Source: Rhodoferax sp. (GTDB lineage: Bacteria; Pseudomonadota; Gammaproteobacteria; Burkholderiales; Burkholderiaceae_C). From it: DNA of 32,474 nt. The number at the start of each line of letters is the position of its first letter. Positions within the stretch are counted from its first letter, which is position 1. The stretch is taken from the NCBI GenBank assembly GCA_026224975.1, contig JAMFRW010000105.1:1-32474 (forward strand), written 5' to 3'. Shown in pieces: positions 9,837-20,718 of this stretch. The position numbers were made by a program, and so were the translations under genes. The notes below the pieces were generated by a model that had not been told where the DNA came from, made no database searches, and was given only the letters and a program-made list of their open reading frames with translations.

Positions 9837-11525
9837 TCATTGAACCGCGATCTGCGCCTGCGTCGGCGAGGCATCGAACACCAGCTTGGCCGGCCAGTTG
9901 GGCCAGGTGACGCCCAGGCCCGCATGGTTCGGATTGCCGGTCTTGGCGAAGGCGGCAATGCTGTTCAGCATCGCATCCGACAGCGCCTCGCGCCCCGGCT
10001 TGTTCGCGGTGCTGAACGCGAACGAGAACACGCTGGTGCCGAAGTTGTCGAAGATGAACGGCAGGTCGAGTGCGTGCGTTGCGCCATACACGGTGTTGAA
10101 CGGCACCGGCTCCTCGTTCCAATCGAAGCGGTAGTACCAGACCTGCGTCGGCTGCTGCGAGGCGAGCGAGGTCAACTGCGGGATCACGGGTCCGAGGAAG
10201 ATCGAATTCGCCGCAAATGCCGAGAGCGCATTTCAGCCGGCCGGCGTGGCCGTCACCGGCAGGTAGGCGGCGTTGATCAGGTCGGCTTCGGTGAGGCTGG
10301 CAACGGCATTCGGATCGAAGTTGAACTGCAGCCCGAAGCGGTCGTAGTCGTTCGGCTTGAAACCCGGGATGCCGGTGCCGGTGACCGAGCCGAACAGGTT
10401 GGCGAACAGCGTGCCTTCGTCTTTCGCATTGCCGGCCAGCACCGGGATCTTGCGGTACTGCCCAGCGGCCAGCGCGGCGATGGAGCCGACCGGCAGCACG
10501 TTGCCGTCTTCGATCGGCGAAGGTGCGTTGCCGAGTTGCGGGTTGGCGAGCATCACCGTGAGGATCTGGTTGGCCGACATGCCACGCAAATAGGTTGCGA
10601 TCTGCGCGTTCGATTGCGTTGCGACCCAGGCGAGCGCCGAAGCCGTGTCGGTGGCCTTGCCGTCGGCGATGACGATGGCGTTGAGCAGTGCCTTGGAATA
10701 GGTCTGCGCCGTGGTGCGCGTGGCGTTCGCGATGCCGCCGCTCAAGGGCACGGCCTTGTGCATCAGGCCGACCGACAGCGGCGAAACCAGCAAAGCCCAC
10801 ACGTTCACCGCGCCGGCCGATTGGCCCATCACCGTCACGTTGCCGGCATCGCCGCCGAAGGCATCGATGTTGCCCTGAACGAACTTGAGCGCCTGCTGTT
10901 GGTCGAGCAGGGCGAAGTCGCCGGAGTCGGTGGGTGCGTCGCCGGTCTTGAGCTGCGGCAAGTCCAGCCAGCCCAGCACGCCGACGCGGTAGTTGACGGT
11001 GACGACGACGGCGTTGGCCTTCTTCGCCAGGGCCTGACCGTCGTAGATGGGATCGGCCGAGTAGCCCGAGATGTTGCTGCCACCGTGGATGAAGAAGATC
11101 ACCGGCAGCTTCGTCTGGTTGTCGGCCGGCCGCCAGATGTTGAGCGTGAGGCAGTCCTCGTCGCCCACCGGCTTGCCGAAGCCTTCGCGCACTGCCAGGC
11201 CGTAAGCCGCGTCATTGGGTGCGGGGCTGAAGTAGCGGCCGCCCTGCGCGCAGCCGTGCCCGAACTGGGTGGCCGTGCGCGTGCCGGTCCAGGGCGCGGG
11301 ATCGACCGGCGGTGCCCAGCGCAGCGCACCGACCGGCGGTTGCGCGAAGGGCACGCCCAGCCAGGCATAGGTGCCGCTCGCGGCGCTGCGGTCCAGGCCA
11401 TCGATCGTGCCGAACTTGGTGGCGCGCTGGGTCGGCGAAGGGTCGTCGTCGCCGCCGCACGCGGTGACCAGCAAGCTGGCGCAGACGGCAAGCGCCGCAG
11501 CGCCCAGGCGGAATCGTTGGATCAT
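9837..11525 (-). pseudogene. type-B carboxylesterase/lipase with one in-frame TGA
   Basis: Lipoprotein-like start MIQRFRLGAAALAVCASLLVTACGG; EDCLTLNIWRP, IFFIHGG, VMGQSAGA (nucleophile elbow). TGA near 10233 and then the same frame continues NALSAFAANSIFLGPVIPQLTSLASQQPTQVWYYRFDW... to 9837. Confidence 0.85.
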
Positions 11526-11738
11526 TGTCTTGTCTCCTGTCGGATCGTTTCGTGGCTTGCGTGCTCGTCGTCGCGATGCCATCGCAGCCGCCGAATGTAG
11601 AGCTTCGATGCCGCCGCGCCCATCGGACGAATCTCGGTCTTGCTAAGTGTTTCCCCGACTCGAACTGCCGGCCGTCAGCGCCTTCAATGCGCTCTCCGGT
11701 GCACTCCCTTGAGCACTCTTGCGTGTAGCCCCAAGCCG

Positions 11739-12785
11739 ATGTCCGACGACCCCGCAGCGCGCTATCCCGACATCCCGTACCAGGCCATCATCGAGCAATC
11801 GCTGGCCGGTATCTACGTGCTGCAGGACGAGTGCTTCTGCTATGCCAACATCACCTTCGCGGGCATCGCCGGCTACAGGCCGGAGGAGCTGATCGGCCGC
11901 CATGTGAGCGAGTTCGTGCAGCCCGATTTCGTCGATACCGTGCTGCAAAGTTATCGCCGCCGCCTGGCCGGCAACCCGGCGAGCGAACGCTTCGTGTCAC
12001 ATGCCCGGCACAAGGATGGGCGCACCGTCCTGATCGAGATCCACGGCACGCGCACCATCTACAAGGGCCGTTATGCGATGGCGGGCATCGGCATCGAGGC
12101 GACCGACCGCATCCACAACGAAGAAGAGTTGCGCCGCTCGCGCGAGCAACTGCAGCAGCTCACCGCTTACACCACGGCCAAGCTCGAAGACCAGCGGCGC
12201 CTGTTCGCGCGCGATGTGCACGACGAACTCGGCGGCATGCTGACGGCGCTGAAGATGGACGTGACGCGCGTGATGCGCCGCGTAGAAGGCGATGAGCTGC
12301 AGGAGATGACTCGCGGCCTGTTGACGCTCACGCAGCAGACCATCGCGGCCGTCAAGCGCATCTCCGAAGAGCTGCGACCCAGCGCGCTCGATCACCTCGA
12401 ACTGCCGGTTGCGATCACGCGCGACCTGGAGGCCTTCACCCGCCGCTCGGGCATCGCGCATGCGCTCGAAGCGGGCGGCGCATCGACGCTGCGGCTCTCG
12501 CCAAAAAAGGCCGCGGCGATCTACCGCATCTTCCATGAAGCGCTGACCAACGTGGCGCGGCACTCGAACGCGCGTGCCGTGCACGTGGCGCTGTCTCTGG
12601 CCGCCGATCACTTCGTGTTCGACCTGCGCGACGATGGCTGCGGCTTCGACCTCTGCGCCACGCACAACCGGTCGCTCGGCCTGCTGCACATGCGGGAGCG
12701 CGCGCGGGAGATCGGCGGCGCGCTGCGCATCGAGGCCTCGCCGGGTGCGGGGACAAGGCTCGTTCTAACTGCACCGCTGTTGTGA
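11739..12785 (+). CDS. PAS-domain sensor histidine kinase, NarL/HisKA_3 type
   Basis: PAS (IIEQSLAGIYVLQDECFCYANITFAGIAGYRPEELIGR), HisKA_3 (ARDVHDELGGMLTALKMDV), HATPase (RIFHEALTNVARHSNA, DDGCGFD, SLGLLHMRERA). Confidence 0.92.
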   Translation: MSDDPAARYPDIPYQAIIEQSLAGIYVLQDECFCYANITFAGIAGYRPEELIGRHVSEFVQPDFVDTVLQSYRRRLAGNPASERFVSHARHKDGRTVLIEIHGTRTIYKGRYAMAGIGIEATDRIHNEEELRRSREQLQQLTAYTTAKLEDQRRLFARDVHDELGGMLTALKMDVTRVMRRVEGDELQEMTRGLLTLTQQTIAAVKRISEELRPSALDHLELPVAITRDLEAFTRRSGIAHALEAGGASTLRLSPKKAAAIYRIFHEALTNVARHSNARAVHVALSLAADHFVFDLRDDGCGFDLCATHNRSLGLLHMRERAREIGGALRIEASPGAGTRLVLTAPLL

Positions 12786-12795
12786 GGACCAGGCC

Positions 12796-13428
12796 ATGAT
12801 CCGCGCTTTCGTCCTCGACGACCACACCATCTTCCGCTCGGGCCTCAAGCGCCTGCTGCTCGACGAATCCGATGTGCGCATCACCGGCGAGGCGCGCGGT
12901 GGCACCGAGGCCATCGAGGCGCTTCGCGGTGGCGGCTTCGACATCGTCCTGCTCGACATCAACCTCGAAGGCCGCAGTGGCCTCGAAGTGCTGGCCACGC
13001 TGCGCCGCGAGTTCCCGGCACTGCCGGTGCTCATGCTCTCGATGTATCCCGAGGAACAGTACGCCCTGGTCGCGATGAAAGCCGGCGCCAGCGGCTACCT
13101 CGCGAAGGATGCCGAACCCGAAGAACTCATTGCCGCCATCCGCTCGGTGGCCGCAGGCGGCAGCTACCTGAGCGCGCGCGTCGCGCCCCATGTGCAAGAC
13201 CAGCTCAAGGGCCTGGACGACAGGCCGCCGCACCAGCGGCTCACCGTGCGCGAGCACCAGATCATGCTGATGCTGCTCAAGGGAACGTCGCCCACCGAGA
13301 TCGGTGAAGAGATGATGATCAGCGTGAAGACCGTGAGCGCGCATCGCACGCACATCCTGGAAAAGCTCGGCGTTTCCGGCACCGCGGAGCTGGTGCTGTA
13401 TGCCGTTCGGCAAGGGATCATCCATTGA
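12796..13428 (+). CDS. LuxR/NarL-family response regulator
   Basis: Receiver (AFVLDDHTIFRSGLKRLL, VLLDINLEGRSGLE, MKAGASGYLAKDAEPEEL) and LuxR HTH (LTVREHQIMLMLLKGTSPTEIGEEMMISVKTVSAHRTHILEKLGV); 10 bp after the kinase. Confidence 0.95.
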   Translation: MIRAFVLDDHTIFRSGLKRLLLDESDVRITGEARGGTEAIEALRGGGFDIVLLDINLEGRSGLEVLATLRREFPALPVLMLSMYPEEQYALVAMKAGASGYLAKDAEPEELIAAIRSVAAGGSYLSARVAPHVQDQLKGLDDRPPHQRLTVREHQIMLMLLKGTSPTEIGEEMMISVKTVSAHRTHILEKLGVSGTAELVLYAVRQGIIH

Positions 13429-13488
13429 ACATGATGTACAGCGACAGCCTGCACGATCCCTGAACCACGCTCTGCAGGAGGACCGACG

Positions 13489-13630
13489 ATGATCCAAGGC
13501 TCATGCCTCTGTGGCGCCGTCCACTGGCGCCTGGACAGCACACCCGACGGGGTGACCGCGTGCATGGATTCGACACCTTCGACGCTCTCCCGAGCGACGG
13601 CAAGTGCGTTCGGGATTACTGGTTCCAGGT
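13489..13630 (+). pseudogene. GFA-family (glutathione-dependent formaldehyde-activating enzyme-like) remnant
   Basis: Frame 13489: MIQGSCLCGAVHWRLDSTPDGVTAC (GFA N-terminus, CLCG); shortly after, in frame 13503: GFDTFDALPSDGKCVRDYWF (GFA-like C-terminus); middle missing. Confidence 0.7.
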
Positions 13631-13739
13631 GGCCGGCCACACTTCGCATCGATCCGAGAGTCCATCCGCGCCTGTCGGACATGGCAGCGTCGCGTACGCT
13701 GCCTAGGTGCTGTCCTCAGCGTCTTTCCCGGAGTACGCA

Positions 13740-16339
<2,600 letters not shown>

Positions 16340-16384
16340 GACCGGGACGCTGCAGGAGCGACCCAGACGGCGCTCCGCAAAGCG

Positions 16385-16425
16385 CAGATCGCGCCAAGCC
16401 AAAGTGGCTGGGCGCGATCTGTTTT
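16385..16425 (+). terminator. Rho-independent-like terminator after katG
   Basis: cagatcgcgccaagcc-aaagt-ggctgggcgcgatctg (16-bp stem, one mismatch/wobble) followed by tttt. Confidence 0.75.
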
Positions 16426-16434
16426 GCGTGGTGG

Positions 16435-16584
16435 TCAGGACGCCGCTGGCGTCCGCGCTGGAGTGAAGCCCTTCGGCGGGTGGGTGCCGTCGGACTTGTG
16501 GCGCTTTCTGCCGCTGGCCGTCTTGCGGACTTGTTTCGCAGAAATGGTTCTCTTGCCTACGCGCTTCTTCTTTGCCAGTGCCAT
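16435..16584 (-). CDS. small basic hypothetical protein
   Basis: 49 aa MALAKKKRVGKRTISAKQVRKTASGRKRHKSDGTHPPKGFTPARTPAAS; convergent with katG across the terminator. Confidence 0.55.
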   Translation of the reverse strand: MALAKKKRVGKRTISAKQVRKTASGRKRHKSDGTHPPKGFTPARTPAAS

Positions 16585-16639
16585 GTCTATCCTTTCGAAA
16601 AAAGGAGCTGAGGATACATGTGGCGCGGATGCCCAGGCT

Positions 16640-16735
16640 TCTCTGCCCGTTTTCGAAGGACGCGTCGGTCCTGTCGCGGGTGTCGAGCCTCGAAGCAACA
16701 AGGCGCTGCTCGAGGCCTTGGGCGATGGCGCTTGG
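16640..16735 (+). pseudogene. VapB-type antitoxin C-terminal remnant
   Basis: SLPVFEGRVGPVAGVEPRSNKALLEALGDGA resembles the C-terminal 'LPxxxGxGGLxPGVDLxxxxALLELME' region of VapB antitoxins; overlaps the VapC-like start. Confidence 0.55.
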
Positions 16736-16930
16736 CATCAACGTGCTGGCGGCGGCTTCGCGTAGCGACCACCCGCATCACGCTGCTTTCAGCACGCCGA
16801 CGCCGTGGCCTTCGTCGATGCGATCCTGGCGATGCCCGGTGTTCAGTTGGCGTCCTTGGGCACGGAGTGGCCCAAGTTGCGGCAGCTTTGCCTGGACAAG
16901 CAACGGTCAAGAAATCGCCATGCCGATGAC
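16725..16930 (+). pseudogene. VapC-type PIN-domain toxin remnant, internal deletion
   Basis: MALGINVLAAASRSDHPHHA (PIN N-terminus) and then, in another frame, AFVDAILAMPGVQLASLGTEWPKLRQLCLDKQ (PIN C-terminal region); the middle and the catalytic C-terminal motif are absent. Confidence 0.6.
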
Positions 16931-17197
16931 CGGTCTCAAAATACAGCTGCCATAGGCCGAGCGCCGCTCGAGCGCAACCATTCTCCGAAGCGGTCGATCA
17001 CAGTCTTGCTGCCCCGATCGACGCCCGATGCCCGCGGTACGTCGGCAGTTCGATCAGCTGGACTGGCGCTGCCGACCCGTAGCGGTCCTGAAGCTGGCCG
17101 GATTCGACGTCCCAAGGCAGACGATGTATCGCACCTGTCGATTTGCGTGGGGGCAAAGCCGCCGCGAAGAAGTTGCGGCAAACGACGGGTCATGACT

Positions 17198-18214
17198 TCA
17201 GTCGGTGTGAATGTCGTTGGCTTGGAGCACTGGCTGCCAGTACCGCTGCTCACCGGCGATCCGAGCCGAGAGCATCGATGGCGAACTCGATGCGGGCGTC
17301 ATGCCGGCCTGCGCGAAGGCAGCCGACAACTCGGGGCGAGCGATTGCCTCCCGCAGCGCCGACGAAGTGGCCTCGACCGTGGCCTTCGACACTCGTCCGG
17401 AAGCGAAGAAGGCGAACCATTCCTTGACGACGAGGTCGGGACGCCCCTGCTCGACGAACGACGGGACCTCGGGAAGGTAGGCGCTGCGCGCCGGCCCCGA
17501 GGTTGCAAGCACTCGCACGCGCCGGGTGGCGTGGTGTTGTCGAAGCAGGCCTTCAGGGAGCGCGAGCGCGGCAATCCGACCGCCCAACAAGTCGGTCACC
17601 GCAGGCGGACCGCCGGAATACGCGACGTGCTGCCATGCGACACCTTCCTCGCGGAACAGCATCGCCTCCAGAAGGTGAGGCAAGGTCCCGGTGCCTGGCG
17701 AGCCAACGTTGGCGTCGCCCGGGTGTTTGCGGATCCAGGCGATGAAGTCGGCAAGCGTCGTGACTTCAGTGGGCACCGCCGGGCCTACCCCGAGACCGAG
17801 CAACATCTCACTGGCCAGAGACACGGGCTGCAGGTCGACCGCGGGATCGTAAGCAAGCTTGGCGTAGAGATATGGATACACCGTGGCAATGGCGCCTTGT
17901 GCCAGCAGCACCGTCGATCCATCCGCCGGGGCAGCTTTCAAGGCGCTGACACTGATCTGCCCCGCAGCGCCGGGCCGGTTGTCGACGACGACACGCTGAC
18001 CGAGAGAGATGGGCAACTGATCGCCGACGGCGCGGGCGACCAAATCGGGGATGCTGCCGGCAGGCCCGCTGCAGAGTATGTGCATCGGATTGCTGCGGGC
18101 CGCATCGGCGCGTCGGTCGAACGACAGGGCGGCCAGGGTTGCGAGCCCTCCCGCCCCGGCGCGCAGAAAGCGCCGCCGCTCAGGCGCGTGTTCCTCGTGG
18201 ATCGAGTGTTTCAT
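17198..18214 (-). CDS. Bug/TctC-family tripartite tricarboxylate transporter substrate-binding protein
   Basis: 338 aa; Tat-like RRRFLRAGAGG N-terminus; VARAVGDQLPISLGQRVVVDNRPGAAGQISVSALKAAPADGSTVLLAQ, VGSPGTGTLPHL. Confidence 0.9.
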   Translation of the reverse strand: MKHSIHEEHAPERRRFLRAGAGGLATLAALSFDRRADAARSNPMHILCSGPAGSIPDLVARAVGDQLPISLGQRVVVDNRPGAAGQISVSALKAAPADGSTVLLAQGAIATVYPYLYAKLAYDPAVDLQPVSLASEMLLGLGVGPAVPTEVTTLADFIAWIRKHPGDANVGSPGTGTLPHLLEAMLFREEGVAWQHVAYSGGPPAVTDLLGGRIAALALPEGLLRQHHATRRVRVLATSGPARSAYLPEVPSFVEQGRPDLVVKEWFAFFASGRVSKATVEATSSALREAIARPELSAAFAQAGMTPASSSPSMLSARIAGEQRYWQPVLQANDIHTD

Positions 18215-19119
18215 GGCGTCTCATTGGGTCGGCGTCCCGCCGTCAACAGCAGCTCGTTAGGCCCCTCCCACCCTTCCTGCGTGGTGAATGCCATCAGCCG
18301 ATTCCGCATCTCGCTCCAGGCCGCTTCGGTAGAAGCCGCGTCAAGATGACCGAGGATCTGCAGGATGGGGCTCGCCGAGCTGCGAACGAAGGCGAGGTAG
18401 TCGTCGACCGAGGGCAGGTGGAACACCGCATCGAGTGCTGTTGTCGCGACGTCATGGAATCCGGCTGACCTGAAGAGCTCGTCGAGCCGGCCCGGCTGGC
18501 CCAGGCTGAGCAGCCCACCGGCAAGGAACGGGTCGCGCGCTGGCAGACCCGCGTGCTTGAGAGCCGTCGACATGAGGATCGTCAAGCACGGATTCTTTTC
18601 AGGGCGAGAGAACACCATCGTGCACACGCCACCGCCGGGTCGCAGCGCGCGATGAATCTCGCGCAAGCCCCGCAGCGGGTCGGGGAAGAACATCAACCCG
18701 AGTCGACATACCGCCGCATCGAAGGAGGCCTCGCTAACACCCAGATCGCCCAGATCCTCGCCATCGGCCACCCGGGTCTCGACATGGGCGAAGCCGGCAC
18801 GGGCTGCGTTGTCCCGAGCCAGCGCCACGATCGCCGGCGATAGATCGGTGGCGAGCACGTGGCCGTGTGGACCCACCAGCTCCGCGATGTCAAGGGTCTG
18901 GTCGCCCGCCCCGGCTGCGACGTCGAGCACGCGGGAGCCCGCCGTCACCCCGGCCATGCGGCACATGGCATCGGTCGGCTTGCGCAGCCATGCGCGGATG
19001 CCTGCCGTGTGGGCGTTCCAGCCCGCAGCGGCCGTGTCCCACTGAATGCGCATACCCGCCTTGAAGGCCTGTCGGTCGGCGATCGATGAGGTGATCGATG
19101 AGGTGATTGATGAGTCCAT
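18211..19119 (-). CDS. class I SAM-dependent methyltransferase
   Basis: 302 aa; VLDVAAGAGDQTLDIAELVGPHGHVLATDLSPAIVALAR, EIHRALRPGGGVCTMVFS. Start may instead be at the downstream MRIQWDTAAAGW. Confidence 0.92.
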   Translation of the reverse strand: MDSSITSSITSSIADRQAFKAGMRIQWDTAAAGWNAHTAGIRAWLRKPTDAMCRMAGVTAGSRVLDVAAGAGDQTLDIAELVGPHGHVLATDLSPAIVALARDNAARAGFAHVETRVADGEDLGDLGVSEASFDAAVCRLGLMFFPDPLRGLREIHRALRPGGGVCTMVFSRPEKNPCLTILMSTALKHAGLPARDPFLAGGLLSLGQPGRLDELFRSAGFHDVATTALDAVFHLPSVDDYLAFVRSSASPILQILGHLDAASTEAAWSEMRNRLMAFTTQEGWEGPNELLLTAGRRPNETP

Positions 19120-19282
19120 CTCGTCAGCTTAGGCACCGAGGCTTCGCGGCGTAAGGCGCAAAACTGCACGGTAGGGCTGCAATGGCGCATACCCGCACAG
19201 CTTCGACGGGGACGATCTCAAGCATCTGCTTGCCGTCGCCCGCCACGGCAGCACGCTGGCGGCCGGCCGTGTGCGCTGGGCG
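19100..19282. repeat. ~183-bp direct repeat, copy 1
   Basis: gaggtgattgatgagtccatctcgtcagcttaggcaccgaggcttcgcggcgtaaggcgcaaaactgcac...gtgcgctgggcg; matches 20537-20718. Confidence 0.95.
19182..19282 (+). pseudogene. duplicated 5' end of a LysR regulator
   Basis: Nucleotide match to the first ~100 bp of the LysR CDS at 20619, but cataccc versus catacccc shifts the frame after the first codons. Confidence 0.8.
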
Positions 19283-19324
19283 GGTGGTGTCGCGGCGCCC
19301 TGCACGCAAACAGGAGGCGATGCG

Positions 19325-20341
19325 TTACACACACGCGGCAGCCGCTGGGGTCTCGCTGTGCAACGCCGGGGTGACGCGTTTCCACTGCAATCGCCGACGG
19401 TAAACCGCACTGCGGCACGCGAAGAGGTTGCCGCCGAGGAACGCCAATCCCAGCGCGGCCAGCGCCGCGCTGCCAGGCTCTGGCACGGGCGACGTGAAGA
19501 GGTTGTCGACCACACCCGCCTCCACCGAGTTGGCGGTGTAGCCGGCAGGCAGCGCAAACACCGGCCGGTCGGCGGCAAAACTCAGCGTGTTGCCGAAGTC
19601 GCTGAGCGCGCTGGTGACGTAGCCGTCGGAGAAGACCACCCCGGCCCGGGCCGAGGTATTCAGGATCAGCGTCAGGGTGAACGGCGTATTGACGGGCAGC
19701 GTCCACACTGGCGTCTGCACGTTGGCGCGGGTGCCGTTGAAGCTGGCCAGCAGGCCGGTCTGCGTCGGCGGGCTGATCAAGCCGTTGTTGTAGTGGAAGT
19801 CCCGGGTGCCACTTGCGCCGTTGCTGTCGGCGAACACCGTCAGGGCGACCGTGGACTCGACGTCGGAGGTGTAAATCGGCGAGCTGGAGGTGTAGGGCCC
19901 CAGGATTTGCTCACCGGACAGGTGAAAGTTGATGGGCGACTGGACTGTCGTCGAACCCGACGGGCCGGTGATGACGAAGTCGGTGTACGTGACCAGCGCG
20001 AAGGCCGTGGCCCCGAAAGCCAGGCCACCCGAATCGCCATTGGCGATGTTGTTGGCGCCAACGTAGGTCGACGCGTGAATGCCGTAAACGTCTACGCCTG
20101 AGCCGGCGCGGCCGTGCCAGGATCGGTTCGGCCCGACGTTGTCGTAAAGCACCTGACGGCTTGCACTGATCGGGCCGGACACGCTGTAGCTGTCCAGCAC
20201 CACGGTGCTCGGCACCTCGAATGTGATACCGCCGCTGATGTCGTAATGCGCTGCGTGGGCGGAAGCCCCCGCAGTGATGGTGGCGATGGCGAACACCACA
20301 GCGCCGGCGCCGCGAGCGGTGACTTGGTTCAGACCGATCAT
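19325..20341 (-). CDS. PEP-CTERM sorting-domain protein
   Basis: 338 aa; signal-like N-terminus MIGLNQVTARGAGAVVFAIATITAGASAHAAHYDIS; near the C-terminus SPVPEPGSAALAALGLAFLGGNLFACRSAVYRRR. Confidence 0.85.
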   Translation of the reverse strand: MIGLNQVTARGAGAVVFAIATITAGASAHAAHYDISGGITFEVPSTVVLDSYSVSGPISASRQVLYDNVGPNRSWHGRAGSGVDVYGIHASTYVGANNIANGDSGGLAFGATAFALVTYTDFVITGPSGSTTVQSPINFHLSGEQILGPYTSSSPIYTSDVESTVALTVFADSNGASGTRDFHYNNGLISPPTQTGLLASFNGTRANVQTPVWTLPVNTPFTLTLILNTSARAGVVFSDGYVTSALSDFGNTLSFAADRPVFALPAGYTANSVEAGVVDNLFTSPVPEPGSAALAALGLAFLGGNLFACRSAVYRRRLQWKRVTPALHSETPAAAACV

Positions 20342-20536
20342 TTCTGGCTTCTCCTGGATTCGAATGCTCCCGCATGCCAACCGGCGGTGCGGTCCTGACC
20401 ACTGAAACGTCGTCGCGGGCGCCAACATGCCATCGGCCCATCCTCCGATCAGGGGATCGAGTTGTCGCAGCTTGGCCCGCGCCGCGTTCACCAGCTCGGG
20501 CTCGTCGACCTGGGTGCGCTGCCAGACGGCCAGCGC

Positions 20537-20718
20537 GAGGTGATTGATGAGTCCATCTCGTCAGCTTAGGCACCGAGGCTTCGCGGCGTAAGGCGCAAAA
20601 CTGCACAATGGGGCCGCAATGGCGCATACCCCGCACAGCTTCGACTGGGACGATCTCAAGCACCTGCTTGCCGTCGCCCGCTACGGCAGCACGTTGGCGG
20701 CCGGCCGTGCGCTGGGCG
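20537..20718. repeat. ~183-bp direct repeat, copy 2
   Basis: First ~70 bp identical to 19100-19169; the rest differs by about 8 substitutions and 2 small indels. Confidence 0.95.

Noticed and set aside
9840-11600. 586-aa plus-strand ORF antisense to the carboxylesterase
   Set aside because: RH/RG-rich shadow ORF; the opposite strand has clear esterase motifs.
16936-17253. 105-aa minus ORF next to the VapBC remnant as a gene or transposase piece
   Set aside because: No recognisable motif; could be a remnant but not supportable by eye.
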